Shown here piece by piece: positions 1 through 13,101 of a stretch of 64,000 bases of DNA; position 1 is the stretch's first letter, and each line of letters starts with the position of its first letter. The stretch is taken from positions 868,001 through 932,000 of the forward strand of contig BDSL01000021.1 in the NCBI GenBank assembly GCA_003116995.1, in the 5' to 3' direction. The notes below the pieces were generated by a model. That model saw nothing but the letters and a program-made list of their open reading frames with translations. It searched no databases and was not told the DNA's origin. Both the position numbers and the translations under genes were made by a program. This stretch comes from Yamagishiella unicocca. Its lineage: Eukaryota; Chlorophyta; Chlorophyceae; Chlamydomonadales; Volvocaceae.

Positions 1-217
1 ACTGCACCGCATGCAATTGCTCGGCACCACCCCCATCACGCCCAGTTCGCCTCGTTGCGTGGCAGTCGCCTGGCCCTGGCTCCCGCGTCGTCGTCGTGCC
101 ACGTGGCCCTGTCCTGTGTTTCGTGCCGCCAGCACACCCCCAACAACTCCCGGCGCTTCCCGCCCCCCCCCCGGCCGTCGCGCCGCCGTCCTGCTAGGCG
201 ATTTGACCTCGGCGCAG
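1..217. other. Left-edge stretch upstream of the first supported exon
   Basis: This stretch lies upstream of the first exon I can support for the subtilase gene. An open frame runs through it, but its composition (C-rich, then an AG at 216-217) looks more like intron ending in an acceptor than coding sequence. The true 5' end of the protease, including any signal peptide, must lie to the left of the window. Confidence 0.4.
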
Positions 218-3200
218 TACAACGACCCGACCGACCCGGCCACCCGGCGGCCCTTCTGGGACGCCGGGCTCGACGGCGGTGGCGAGATCGTGGGGGTAAG
301 CTGTCTCCGGGATCCCGGATCCAGATCCAGATCCATGTAAAATAGGTAGAGTAGGGACGCAAAAAGGGGGACGACGGGCGATACACACCGCGCATCGCCC
401 ATGACCTCCTCCCCCCCCCACCCGCCCCAACTATACACAGACATACACGTACGACTTCTCCCCGGCCGCGTCCCGCACACCCGTATCCTACTCCTCCCCC
501 AATCTCACCCCACCCCCGCTGCCCCGCAACCTCGCTTGCAGCTGGGGGACAGCGGTGCGGACCTTGACTCCTGCTACCTGGCGGACCCGCTCTTCAACAC
601 CAGCGTCTACAGCAAGCTGTGGACCGGCAACCCGCCTAGGATGCGCATGCCCAAGCACCGCAAGGTGGTGCAGTACGTGGTCATACCAGGTGGGTTCCGG
701 AGCAGACGCCTGCGGCTGCGGCTGGGGTGCAGCGGGGCTGCTGGTTGGCTGCCTAGGAGCAGCTCCATCACCCGCCTGGGCCCCTCCCCCTCACCCCCCA
801 TCACCCCCCATCACCCTCACCCTTACCCGCCCCGGCCTTGCCTCTATGCCTGGCTCCCCCCAGGAGCGAGCTTCGGGGACGATCCCACCGGCTTTAACGG
901 CCACGGAACCCACACGTCCGGCAGTGTCGCTGGCTCCATCATGCCGGACAGCGACCCAACCACGCCCTTCAGCGTCGACGTCGCCACGGGTGCTGCACCC
1001 CGAGCCAGGCTATCCATCGTGGACTTCGGTGGCGTGCCGGAAGACGGCGATACTGCCGCGTTCTTCGACCCACCGACGCCGGTTCAGCTTAGCTACTTGC
1101 CGGTAGGAGTCTTGCCCAGCTGCGGCTCGCGACGGTCCTTACCAGGCTGCTAGTGTGCCGATTCCCGGCAGATGGCTGAGCGTAGGGGTAGCGGAAGAAG
1201 GTACTTACGGTCCTGAACCCGCCTACCTGGCCTACCTCCGAAATGCAACCCCGGCCGCCAGTGCCCTCGGACCCACATCTCCTAGCCCTTCTCACCCCAC
1301 ACCACCGGGTCTTCTCGTATACCATCCTCCCACCCCCCCACACGCTCACACACACCGATCCCCGAAGTAAACGGGTCTGCTCACCCCACCCCCCGTTCCG
1401 CCCCACCTGCAGCTGCACACCGCGGCGGGTGCATCCATCACCAGCGACTCGTGGGGCACGGAATGGAACGTGTACGACATGTTCGCAAGAGGTAGGCTGT
1501 TCGGTCGGCTTCATGACGGCATCTCCGCCCCCAAACAACCCTCAAACCCTAAAGCCTGCCTCAGCGACCCGTCGCCGACCCTGCACGCCCAACCCCCCTC
1601 CCTCCGCTCAACGATTTTAATCGGTTGTAGTCCTTAGGGCCGACCCACGGGTTTCCCCAACCCCCCATGTCACCCCCTTGGCCCCCGTCAGGCTTCGATA
1701 CCTTCCTCTGGCGCAACCCAGGCGTCATCTCCTTCGTGGCTGCGGGGAACAACGGTGCGTGCTGCGCGGCGCCGGATGCCAGGCGGAACATCGCATCGCC
1801 CTCCGGGGGGAAACCTCGCGCTGTCGCAAAACCGTCGTTCGGGCCGAAGTGGCTTCCGCCTCTGACTTTGCTACCAGCCGCAACGACTGCGCATGTATAC
1901 GTCCCTTTCCGGCGTTCCTTAGAAATGTCGGCGCAGCTTGCCTCCCAAGCAAAACAATTCCTTTTCCTCGTCCCGGCGTTGGAACGTTACGGCCGTGCAC
2001 GTTCCCCCCACCTCGAACCTACTTCTAAAAGGATCGCAAATTTGGTTTCCCTAGGCGAGGCAACTGCACACCGAGTGCAGCCGGGGGGTTCGCCGATCCT
2101 TTCCAGAGCCCTCCTGCCTCCCCCCTCCTCCTTGGTCGCGATGCATCTGCCCCCCCCCCCCGCAGGCTCCAACGCGATGGCTCCAGGGGGGACGGTGGGC
2201 TCCCCTGGCACCGCCAAGAGTGTGATGGCGGTGGGGGCCTCTATGCCGACGCCTGGTAAGGCGCGGCTAGGCATGACGACCCTGGTGGCGGCCGGGTACG
2301 TCTCAGGGGGCGTCAAGAAGGAAGCGATGAAGCTGGCGGTGAGTGCGCATCTGGGTGGAGCGCGGGCCGTAGTGCGCATCTGGGTGGAGCGCGGGCCGTG
2401 GGGCAGTGGGGGAGCCCGTGGAAACGACGCAGGGGAAGGAAGGGAGAATGCTAGTAAGGTAGGAAAGGGGGCGCCGTGAGGTGAGGAAGTGAGGGCGGGG
2501 CGGGGTTCGGGGTGGGTGGTCAGGGGGGTGTCAGGACTGCATCCCAACTCACATCCCCCACATGCACCTGCCCACCCCACTCCGCAGTTGTACCCGGTAG
2601 AGAACCCCGAGCTGCCGAGGCTGGATGAGGTCGTACCGAACGGAGGCGAGGTGCGACCGAGGGGGTGGAGGAGGGAGGGCCGGCAACTGGGTATTCTCCC
2701 GGTCGCAGAGGCTGGGGGGCGCGAGCAGCAGTTTCCGCAACACACACCGCCGCCGCGTGATGCTGATGCGGATGCCACAGTCAAAGCGTGCCCACCACAT
2801 CTAACCCCGGAATTGTCCTCCCTTTCTTTTGGTTTCCCTTTCTCTTAACGCCCGCAAACAAACACGACGCGAACGTGCAGGTGCCGCTCGTGGTTTCGCG
2901 GCCGTTCGACGCCTGTCGGCCACTGACCAACTCGGCCTCCTCGCTGAGGAAGGCGGTGGTGCTGGTTTCGGCGGGCGGCAGCTGCGAGCTGTACGAGAAG
3001 GTCCTGGCGGTGGCGTCCGCCGGCGCGCTGGCCCTCATCCTCGTGCACGACTCGCCGATCATGCAGAACGGTGCGCCCATTCCGTACAAGCCGAACTCAC
3101 AGTCGTACGCTGCCAACATTCCCACGTCTGTGATCTCACAGGTGAGGGCCGGGGTCCGGGGTGGGGGTGGAGGGGAAAGCGGCGAACCGGTAACGGAGGA

Positions 3201-6200
3201 ACGGTTCTACCAGCTGGGATGAGGTTGAAAGCCAAGGATTGTGGGAAGGGAGGATGGCATTAATTCCGGGAGAAAGGGGAGTCCCGATAAGGGAGGGGCG
3301 ATATGAGGCTTTCCGTCGTCGTGATAGTGTGCATGTGGCGGCACGCAGGATTTGGGCGGTATTCGCCAACGCCGCCTTCACATCACATCACATCACGTCA
3401 CATCGTGAGCCACCCGGAGTACAATGTCGGGAGAACAGCTGGTCGCTTACACTGAACTCCCCCCGCAAACCGATCAGACCGCCATCCCCCTCCTGTCCCC
3501 ATGCATCCAAACCCCCTACCACCACCACCATCACAACCCGACCGCGCTTTCCCCGCCCCTCCAGGGCCTTGGTGAGCGGCTGCTTAAGGGTGTGGCCGAC
3601 GGCCTGGAGCTCCGGTTGAGTTACACGGTGGTGAGTGAGGGCACGAGGGGGCGCGGGGGCCGCAGCTGGTCGGTTTTGGAGTGGGACGGGAAACGTGAGC
3701 GGGCGTACGAGGGGGCGAGGGCGGCTGTGGGGCTGTTGGCCCAACCCAACATTGTGCCCGGACGTGGCCGTTACGAGAGTCATAGGGGCCGTGTTTGCTC
3801 AGATACCCATTGACGCCCCAACTCCTCCACTGCAAGTGCACGTGTGGTGGAGCGGAAGTTCGGCGGAAGTTAGCGCCAACCTGCCCTAGTCCCCAGCAAG
3901 CCACCCATGTGGAAAAACCCTCACCAGCAGCCCTCCGTCATCTCCCCCCCGCCCCTTCCTCGAGACCAGCTTGCCATCAACACGGACACCGTCACGTCCT
4001 TTTCGTCGTACGGTCCACTGTACGACGGGCGCATCAAACCCGACATCGTGGCCCCGGGGTACGGCATCGTATCGGCACGGGCCCAGGGTGACATCACAGG
4101 TGAGCTGCGCTGACGTGGCAGGGGGGGGGACAGGTGACACGGTGACACAGGAGGGGGGAAACTGGAGCCGCGTTGTTGGCAGGCAAGCAAGCGATCCCAC
4201 GGCAGCTGGACCAGATAGAACGGCTCCCCGCCACAGACATGAACCCAACCACCTGCTGGAAACCGTCCCCAACGCCTCGCCTCGACCCACCCTTTCCCCT
4301 CCCAATTCTCCCCATCAACCCGCCACCCCGGCCCCCGCCCGCTGCCCGTACACGTGTTTTCCTCGCACCCCCCCCCCCCGCCGCCCGCCACCCCCCCCAA
4401 ACCCCAATCTCCCCCGACCACCCCTACGGGTCTTCCTCGAAACCCCCCCACCCCCCCCAGACGGCACCTGCTCCAGCCTCCACGCGCAGCTGAGCGGCAC
4501 CTCCATGGCCACGCCGCAGGTATGTACGGCTGTACGACAGCGCAGGCGTCAGGTCTCACGGCGGTCCGCTTGGCATGCCGCGTGTCAGGACCCGCGCCGC
4601 CGCGGCCCGCTCGCGCACCCTGCAGTCCGCATCAAGGTCTCCCCCCCCCCCACACACACACACACACGGCTGTCCCCCCGGACCCGCGACCTCCCCCGTG
4701 CCGCGCTGCCGCACCTCACCTCCGGCTGACCTACGCACTCCGAATAACCCCGCGCCGACCCTCCTTCGTCTCCTGACCCCCCCCCGCTGCTGCTTTCCCA
4801 GGCTGCCGGCAACGCGGCACTGATCCGGCAGTATTTCAGGTAGGTCAGGCTATGATACATCGTGCTCCTATACCTGGGATAGCGGCAAGAATCATCTAGG
4901 GAGCATGGCGGGAGGATGGCAAAGAAACACACCGCACTCTTTGTGGAGAGGTAGGAGTTGGGGACCAGTGCCGGGTTACGGCGCACACCGGCTGGGCTCA
5001 GCCCCTCCCTCAAGCACTGAGCCCCTGCCCTTCCTCGCTCCGTCACCTCACCCTCTCATCTCCCCCCCCGCCCTGCTCTGCCTGTCCGTTTCCCCCCTCC
5101 CCCAAGGTCCGGCTTCTACCCCATGGGCTCGCCCAGACACCCCATCGCAGCGCCCTTCGAGCCCACGGGCATGGTACTCAAGGTGGGTCGGTGGCCGTCG
5201 GTGTGGGCGTAGGCGTAGGCGTGGGTGGCGCTGAGGGCGAGTGGGGCCGCGCAGAGGGGAAATGCCCCTGAACTGAACGTGGACCTTTAACGAATGGAAG
5301 CAAATCCGAACCGAATCCGCCTACAAAGGGGAAAGCAAGTTCGAGGGTGGTGCGTCCAGTGGGCGGGGAGGGGAAAAGCCCGTGGACTAGGTAGCCGATT
5401 AGAAAACCGTTTGTTACGCACGTTTGGAAATGCATGCTGGAGGACTTGGTTGAGGGAACGAGAACTGCAGGTCGAATGTCGACTACCGGCGGCTATGCCT
5501 GCTCCGGCTGCGATGCCTAGATTGACGGGCGGAGGGGGGCTGCTGGCTGCTGCGTTGCCATTCACCACCAACCCACATCACATCAGCACCTGCTGCCTCG
5601 CACCACAACTACCTTGATATGCCCACCCGAATCGCACCGCCCAACACTCCCCCGCCCGACCCTTATCCTGCTGCGTAACCCCTCCCCCCCCTTCCTCCCC
5701 GCCCCCTTCCCCCCTCCCTCTCCACATCACTTTCCGTCCTGTACGGCACTGCACAGGCGCTCATCATCGCCGGCGCAAAGGCGATGACGGTGGGTTTCGG
5801 AGCGGCTCAGTCGCAGTGCCCGCACTTACATTACCACCATAAGCCGGGAGATGCCGTACAACCAGTACGGGGTATTCGAGGGGGTCATCAGGGTTGCCAG
5901 CTCGCGCGTCCCACCCTACCGTCCACCGAGCTCCCGTCCATCACCACCACCACCACCACCACCACCGCAAACAACAACAGCAACAACAGCAACAGCAACA
6001 ACAACACCCCAGCGGCTCCGTCCACTTCTAGCGCCGGAACGAGCTCTAATCTTGCCCCCATTCCCCTCCGCTCCGCCTCCCATCGCCCTCTTTTGTTTTC
6101 GCCGGCAGGGGGGCATGGCTCTGGCCCTTGGCGTCCCGATGAGTCCGCCCCCAGACGGCTACCAGGGCTGGGGCCGCATGAGCCTGGCGGGGGCGCTGCC

Positions 6201-8725
6201 GCTGCCGGGCTTCACGGACCCACACATCGCGGTGCAGCTGGCGGACCGAGGGCAGCTGACGACGACGGGGCAGGAGGTGGTGCTCAAGGGCATCACGGCC
6301 ACTGGGACGGGGTGAGCTGGGGGGTTTAGGGTTTTTGGGGTCGGGGCAACGGGGCGGAGTTGGGTCGGGGTGGTGGTAAGAGGGAGCGGGTCTGGGTCGA
6401 GGAGGGGGCAGGGGAGTGGGCGGCGTGCGGCGCCGCTGCATCTCCTCCGGTGTCGTCAGCTGCCCGACCACCAGCTTCACACCGCCGCTGCGGTGCCCGC
6501 CCACCCCGGCCCCTCCCTGCCTGCCTCCACCTCTCTGCCTGCGCCCTCCCGTCCCCACCGCTGCAGCCCCGTGGTGGTTGTGCTCACCTGGTACGACTAC
6601 CCGGCGGACCTCAACGCCGCCATCCAGCTGGTCAACGACCTGGACTTGTCGGTGGAGCTGGGGGGAGACCCCGCGGACCCGAGTGCACGGCCTGGCGTAG
6701 TCCTGCTCGGGAACAACGACGAGGACGCAGGTGGGCTGCGGCGGGTTTGCCGTGTGGGAAAAAAGGCGATCGATCCAGAGTAGGGGCAGGGCGAAACCCG
6801 TGCAACGACAACAGATGAAACAGAGTAATGATTGAGGAAAGGTTCGTAGCGAGAAAGACTGGGTTGTTTCGGGGAGTGTGGTTTTGTTAGGGGACGCGGG
6901 GAAGACTGGGTAGCTGCCGGGGCTCCGCGGCCGCAACAACGGGTTGGGTTCTTCGGCCAGTGCACCGGAACAGTGCCCTTCTGCCAGCCGCCTAGCCTAG
7001 CCTCTCTCACTGCCCTTCAAACGCCGCACCCCACCGCCCCCGCCCCGATACCCCTGACGCATCGCAATTCCTTTTTGCCTTGGAGCCCTCGACATGCTAA
7101 ACCCCTCGCTCCGCACCCTCCTGCACCCGCCCGCACCCCACCGCACCCTCCTGCACCCGCCCGCACCCCCCCGCCCCGGGCCCACAGCGGACCCGTCCCC
7201 TGACCGCACCAACACTGTTGAGCGGGTGCTGCTGTCTTCACCGCCCGCCGGCGCCCCCCTCACCATCCGCGTGCGGGCCGCCAACCTGGCCTCCACGCTC
7301 CTGTCCGGGGCGGACGCACAGCTGCCGCAGCGCTTCGCGGTGGTGGCTCTGGGCCACCTGGCGGGCACACTCGAGTCCCCGCTGAACCCCGCCTACATTC
7401 GACAGGCGCAGCAGGACGTCGGGACGTCTGGGGAGCCCAACGAGGAGGTGAGGGCTCTCGGGTGGCGTCGGCGCCTGCGGCCAGGCTGCCGTGTCGTGCG
7501 TCTGGCTGACGTCCCAAGAGCGGGGCGCTGGTGCGAGGCTTGTGCGAGGGCCCGGTGTGGCTAGACGCAGTAGCAGGCCGGTGTCCGGCACTGAATTGGG
7601 CGGGTTGTGCTATATCGTGCGGTGCCTATCCAGCACTTGTGTCAAGCCATGTGTTCGTTCCCATCTAGCAAACCCAGGCACCGGCCCGAAGCCCTCGCCG
7701 CCTGCCTCTTGACCGCCGCCAACTCCCGCCCTCCATTCCACCATGCCGCACTCCCCCCCTCCCACACGGCTTGATACACGCAGGGTCAAGGTCCGGACGA
7801 AGAGCCGTTCCGACCGCCGTCGCCTCCCCGACAGCGGACCCGACTGCCCGGTGGCAAGAATCGCACTGCGGGCTCAGACTCAGCAGGAGGGCCCAACACC
7901 GGCAAGAAGCCCACCCCACCGCCGCCCTTACCCAAGCTGCCCTCACCCAAGGTGCTTTTGTTCGGGCCGCCACCTAAACAAATGTCACACCCGCCGCCGT
8001 CACCTTCACCACCTTCGCCAAAGCCGCAGCCGCCCAGACCGCAACCTCACAGGCCCCCATCATCCGGACTGCCGCCATCGCCCAGACAGCCGTCACCCAG
8101 ACCGCCACCACCTACACTTGCATCCAAGCCACCGCCGCCCAGGCCGCCGTCATCCAGACCGCCGTCGCCCAGACCGCCGTCACCGAGGCCTCCATCATCC
8201 AAGCCACCGTCACCCTTACCACTTTCTTCCAAGCCGCCACCACCTACACCCTCATCCAGGCCGCCGCCGCCCAGGCCGCCATTACCCAGATCGCCATCGC
8301 CCAGGCCGCCATCGCCCAGACCGCCTGTGTCCCCACCACCCTCACCCACGCCGCCGCCACCCACGCCGCCGCCATCCCCGCCACCCTCACCCTCGCCGCC
8401 GTCCCCTTCGCCGCCATCATCCCCACCGCCGTCGCTCAAACCGCCGTCACCCAAACCGCCGTCGTCCAAGGCGGCGCCTCGCAACCCGCCACCTCCCAAA
8501 AACCGATCCCCGAAGCCGCCGTCGCCTAGGCCGCTTCCGCACGGTTCGCCATCATCCAGCCCACCACCTCGCAGCCCCCCTCCACCCAGGCCACCACCCC
8601 GCAGCCCCCCTTCACCCAGACCACCACCAAGGAGCCCCCCTCCACCCAGACCACCTCCTCGCTCTTCATCTCCGCGCTACCCCCCTGCACCCAGGCCACC
8701 ACCCCGCAGACCGCCGCCGCCGTAA
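218..8725 (+). CDS. Subtilisin-like serine protease (S8) with PA domain and proline-rich C-terminal tail, 5' partial
   Basis: Serine endopeptidase, probably secreted and acting in the wall or extracellular matrix (inferred from the tail). Exons: 218-295, 542-689, 864-1102, 1413-1491, 1692-1754, 2166-2338, 2588-2650, 2881-3141, 3565-3630, 3970-4099, 4461-4519, 4802-4839, 5107-5182, 5757-5789, 6109-6311, 6567-6730, 7188-7447, 7784-8725. They keep phase and give 1024 visible residues. The catalytic Asp is in LGDSGAD (exon at 542), His in GHGTHTSG (864), the oxyanion Asn in AAGNNG (1692) and Ser in SGTSMATP (4461). A protease-associated (PA) domain insert spans exons 2588-3630. The segment with [11 protein letters not shown] (6567-7447) looks like the beta-sandwich that often follows S8 domains. 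The last exon encodes about 310 residues rich in PPSP and PPRP repeats, typical of volvocine hydroxyproline-rich glycoproteins. The borders of exons 2588, 3565 and 3970 are the least certain. A further small exon near 5830-5890 is possible. Volvocine hatching and gamete-lytic proteases come from similar families, but I cannot assign an ortholog. Confidence 0.88.
7784..8725 (+). other. Hydroxyproline-rich-type tail encoded by the last subtilase exon
   Basis: This is a single in-frame exon ending at the TAA at 8723-8725. After a short linker ([12 protein letters not shown]) it becomes almost entirely Pro, Ser, Arg and Lys, with repeated [15 protein letters not shown] and PPPRSPPP units. Such runs are O-glycosylated after proline hydroxylation in volvocine wall proteins. 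The sequence shows the repeat; its attachment to the wall is inferred. The frame joins in phase from the exon ending at 7447. Confidence 0.8.
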
Positions 8726-11700
8726 ACACTGCTAATCGTCGCCACCCAGACTGATGGCACGCGCGCGCCTGCAGCCTCGGGTTGGCTGAGCAGCTGGAAT
8801 GACGGAGCGGTGCCGCTCGCGTGCGGCGCGCCGCTCCATCGCGGCGCCGAGGGGCGTGAGGCAGACACGACTGCGCGTGGGTCACGGGCGCGTGCCGCAG
8901 GCGTCGCTCCGGAACCAGGACGGTAACACACACGATTTCATCCGCGTTTGCGTGCGTGTCATGATGTTAGTGACGACGCATCGAAGGAAGATTGACGGTG
9001 GGAGTTTGTTTGTGCACCAAGCGCAGCGCCCCATGCAACCCTCTGTTTCGTTGAATTACTCCCGGCAACGCACAATTAAGCCAGTTCCAGACAAAGGTCG
9101 GAGCCGGGGTGCGCTTGTTGTCGAGCACCGGCCCGCGGCTCCGTCCGCAGCCCAGTCTCCGGGTTGACTCTCCCAGCCGCGCAGACCCAGTCTTTTCGTA
9201 CCGGTTTGCGCGTGTTGCATGGAATTTCCTCGGTACATTTACCGTCGTCTAAACGACGCAACGTCGGTGGGCGGCTTCTTTGCTGAAGATCGGCGTCCTG
9301 CTATGCAAACCGTGTGAGGGTACGTCGCTGCAGCGCATTTCATGTCTGGAAGCTTCTGTGCGTGTGAAGCATGTGGGTTGCCTGTGCGCGTATGTGTATA
9401 TGTGGGTTGCCTGTGCGCGCATGTATGCGTACGTATTGGTGTGCCGCGAAATAGAGTAAATGTGTGCATATGTTTCGGCAAGTAAGGCCAAGATGTGAAA
9501 AAGCATCGCTAACGTGCGTTAGTTTGTCATTGTTATGTTTACGGGTTCTTGAATGTGTCGTCGTCTTTGGCTGTGAGGTGGTGGCGCCCGGATCGAGGAG
9601 CGCCCCGTGAATGGGGCGCGACGCTCTGCGATGTTTGTTGCCATTTGACGAGCCTGCATACATGGCTTTTGGGGGCTGCTGAGTCCGTGCGAGATACGTA
9701 CGGAGCTGCTGGGTTCCTTCGAAGCATGAGGGGGGAGGGGGCCATGGGGCGGCAGGCGTTGAGGGCGGGCGCGCATTCCAGCAGGCGGCATGGGCAGGAT
9801 GTGCGTGCTACGAGGCACAGCATACGATGGTTCGTAGAAGAGTTTAAAACGTTCTAGTAGTTTTTCGTGCGGTCGCAAAGGGGCGGGTACGGCAGGGGAA
9901 TTTCAGGCAGGGGCCATTGACATCATTTTCCAGAAGTGGCAGTAGGGGGCTGCGGAAGAGATGCTCCGTTGACTGTGCGCATTGTTCAAGATGCACGAAC
10001 GTAAAGGCGTGCAGGGGCGTGCAGGTGCATGCGAATGCATCACGAAATTGATGCTCGTAACCGCCGGAGGGCATGCCGTACTAGCTGGTTGTCGCTGCTA
10101 CATGGCTTTCTGGGGGCTACTTGTGAGGCGCAGCGACTGTTGAGGTTTTGGACGCTGGCGTCCTCATGATGGGCCTTGGCGGCGGGGTGCTGCCCGGCCT
10201 CGCTGCACTTCATCAGGTTGTTGATAGCCGCACAAGTTGAATTGAGCGCTTGGGAATGCCCCTGCCCTATCGGGATGTTGCCAGCATGTGATGCGGTTGG
10301 GCGAGCGGTGTAGACTGTCGCGTAGGACCGACTATCGGGTCCGCAGAGGTGGGTTGGTTCCAGACGGGTAAGAGAGGAAACCCGTGCGCCCGGATGGGAG
10401 GCCGGGAAGGGGGAGGAGAGAAGGGTGTGGTGTATTGGCCGCAGGACGCAACGGCCGCGATAGATTACGGGGCAGTGGAAGGGCACATGACATGGTAGCG
10501 ATGAAGGGAGACAGTCGGTGACGCCATGTTGAGTTTCGTACCGCGTACAGCCCCACATGCGGGCTCTTTTCTTGGAAACGGATACGACGCGCCTGAGCGC
10601 AACAGCAGGGAAGACTTCTTAAGGGCTTGGATGGCACGCGGTGGGTGATGTCCTTGGCTTCAGACGCTGCTTGGGCGCCTCTCGGCGAGAGCAGCAGGCA
10701 ATCGTCGTGGCATGAAGTTGACGCGCGGGGGTGGCGGACCGTCGGTAGTTTACGAATGTAGCCAGCTGCTTGTTTCCAGCGCTAAAAGTGAACTGCCGGC
10801 ACCTCATGCCGAATTGTAGACAACGTAGTTGCACGCATGGTTTCCCGCTTTCCGAACTTGACAGGTGTTAGCTAAGCAGGCGCAGAATTGAAGCTTATCG
10901 TCGCATTCTATATTTTGTACCCATTTGCCGTTGACGTCGTGGAGAGGCTCGCTCTGGCCTGCCCTGCGGTGGGCTCGCATGTGCACCGGCTCCTCCTGCG
11001 CATCGAAACATGCTGATCGCTGTTATGTTAATCGCTGCGTGTGTCTCGCCCATTTCTCGTTGTTGCGACGCTGTTAGATGGATGGATGGCTTCCGTTGAC
11101 GAGCTTCCGCTTGTTAGTTGGCATGACGGCCGGATACGGCCGGATGCACGACGCACGGCCGTCGTGTATCCTGCCAGGCCGGTACTCCTCTTTCCTTTGG
11201 CTCCGCCGCGCCTTGTCTTAGTAATGTTTCCGCGTTGACCCGCATGATTACGTACAGCCTGATGTAGCAAATATTTAACTTTCAGGCCTGGTGAAGTGCG
11301 ACGCAGTCCCATGCGAACTGTTTCTCTGCGGTAAGAGAGGATAATCTCACACCAGGAAACTCACATCCTTGGCTACATCTTGTGTACCGTTAACGACGTA
11401 CGGGACCCGACGAGACGGTCTCCTCAGGGCCTGTCAGCAGGGCTGTCAGCAGGGCTGTCAGCGAGCCCTTCCTTTCACAGCCCGTTCCGCTTCAGCCTGG
11501 GAAGAGCGGAGGACAAGCACTGGGGAGCGACCCACGGGGCTAACAACCCGTCCGTCGCAGCTAGCCAGCCATCTAGCCTGCTTGCCTGCCTATGTGGCTG
11601 TTACGGTGCGCACCTTACCCCCCACGTCCACATGCCCCTATGCAAAGTGCGCTGCCGGAGTCCCCGCGCGGCCCTTCCGGCCAATACCTCTTATCCTACC

Positions 11701-11861
11701 TGTTCCAACGGTACCCGCAGCAGCTGCCTCAACCGCCTCCCTGGCCGCCATAAGAACATACACAACGCCCACAGCATACGAGGCAACCGCACGCCGCTCC
11801 CAGCTTCCATGCTACAGCCTACCACAAGGACCACTACATCTTTGCTCTGTGGCCAGCCGCC
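8726..11861. other. Long intergenic stretch between convergent genes
   Basis: This stretch separates the 3' ends of the subtilase (+) and C1D (-) genes. I read both strands and found no protein domain and no credible exon chain. I saw no TGTAA in either orientation, so neither 3' end can be placed. At about 9369-9420 there is a short direct duplication of a TGTGGGTTGCCTGTGCGCG unit inside a GT/AT-alternating microsatellite. At 11428-11462 a CAGGGCTGTCAG unit is repeated. Near 10370 there is a copy of the dispersed GAGGAAACCCGTG motif. Confidence 0.5.
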
Positions 11862-13101
11862 TCATCCGGGACCAGCAGAGGCCCCATCAGCGGCCGCCAG
11901 CGACGACAGGAACAAGTCCGCCGCGTGACGCGCCTCGCTCGCCACCGCCTCCTCGTCCTCGACCGCGTCCCCTGACGCCTTGGCACGGCCGTCGCCACCC
12001 ACTCTTTCCTCCTCTTCGCCCCCCTCTTCAACCACCAGCGCCTCGTCCTCTTCTTCCTGCTGCTGCTGCTGCGGCCGTTGGTTCTGTTGCCGCGACGCTG
12101 TGCTGCGGGGCTTCTTGGTGCCCCGCTGGGTGATAGCCCCCCGCTTCGCCTCCACCGCCTGTACGCGGAATAGGGCCGACCCCGGCAGGGAGGAAGCCGT
12201 GATGGAAAAGGATAAAGGACGTTCATTGCACGATAAAGGACCTTCATTGCACGATAAAGATCTTCATTGCACTGCGTACTGGGTTCAGGCAGCAACCTGA
12301 AGGGTGGCGCGTTCAGGCCGTGTGGATACCTTCCTGCCGGTCGCGGGACCTCTCAGCCAGCAGGCAGGACCTCCCGAGGGCCCCGAGCGTCCCGCCCCCA
12401 GGTTGGACCCCGGCTGCGGACCCCCGCCGCCCCACCTGCGCCGCCCGCTTGAGGTCCTTGCGCTGCTGCTCTGTTAGGTCCGGTATGGCGGCATCGATGA
12501 AGCGCGAGGCGGCTGCCACATCCAGGCTCAACACAGGTCGAGACGCGCGCAGCTCGGCGTCCCGCACGGCGCGCGCGACCTTCTTGTCGTACTGTCGTAC
12601 ACGGTCCAGCTCCTGGCGGCCAATGGCGATGCCGCCCGCGGTGGCTGGCGTGAAGGGATCCCGGCCCTGGGCCCTGTGTCGGAGACGCGTGTTGGTGGTG
12701 CGGCTTGGTTCACAGGGGAAGCAGAAGGAGCGCAGTGAAATATCCGACCAGCCTCTGTCCTTCTTGGCCCACCGAAGAAGACCCACGCCCCGCAGCTCCT
12801 CGTACCCGCCTGGTTCGTGACTGCATGCCACCTACCTAAGGTAGACGTGGTGGAGGGAATTCACGGCCTTTGCTAGCGCCATGCACATGCTCGCCCGGTC
12901 CAGGGGGTCCGAAACGGCCGCCAGGTCCGCCGGGCTGGGCGTCTTTGCTGCGGCGGCCTGCAGTGCTTTTTGCAGTTCAGACAGCAGGTGCTTGAACTGA
13001 CCTAGCTGAAACTGTATGTCGTCCGGAAGCTCTAGCACGGATGAGTCCAGCTTGGAGGCGGGCGCCGCAGCTGCGGCATCCCCACCGGCGGCCGACGACA
13101 T
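11862..13101 (-). CDS. C1D: C1D/Rrp47 (Lrp1)-like nuclear exosome cofactor
   Basis: Predicted Sas10/C1D-family protein. In other eukaryotes it binds Rrp6 and structured RNA and helps the nuclear exosome process rRNA, snoRNA and snRNA 3' ends. Exons in transcript order: 13101-12836, 12673-12436, 12158-11862; phase is kept and gives 266 residues, close to twice the C1D core. The ATG at 13101 begins MSSAAGGD. The family core is clear: LPDDIQFQLGQFKHLL (helix 1), LDRASMCMALAKAVNSLHHV YLRAQG (the conserved 'NSLxxVYLRTQG' region spans the first splice), then QELDRVRQYDKKVARA. The tail is low complexity: a basic AVEAKRG stretch, five consecutive Gln, then acidic runs of Glu. Basic C-terminal tails bind RNA in Rrp47, but here the tail is mostly acidic. 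It is divergently paired with the uL22m gene 412 bp away. Confidence 0.85.
12211..12272. repeat. About 21-bp tandem repeat in C1D intron 2
   Basis: Three imperfect copies of a unit containing TTCATTGCACGATAAAG lie inside the intron between the second and third C1D exons. Nothing suggests a function. Confidence 0.7.

Noticed and set aside
8047..8499. Minus-strand glycine/aspartate-rich open frame
   Set aside because: It is the antisense of the proline-rich subtilase tail; no start context, domain or exon partners.
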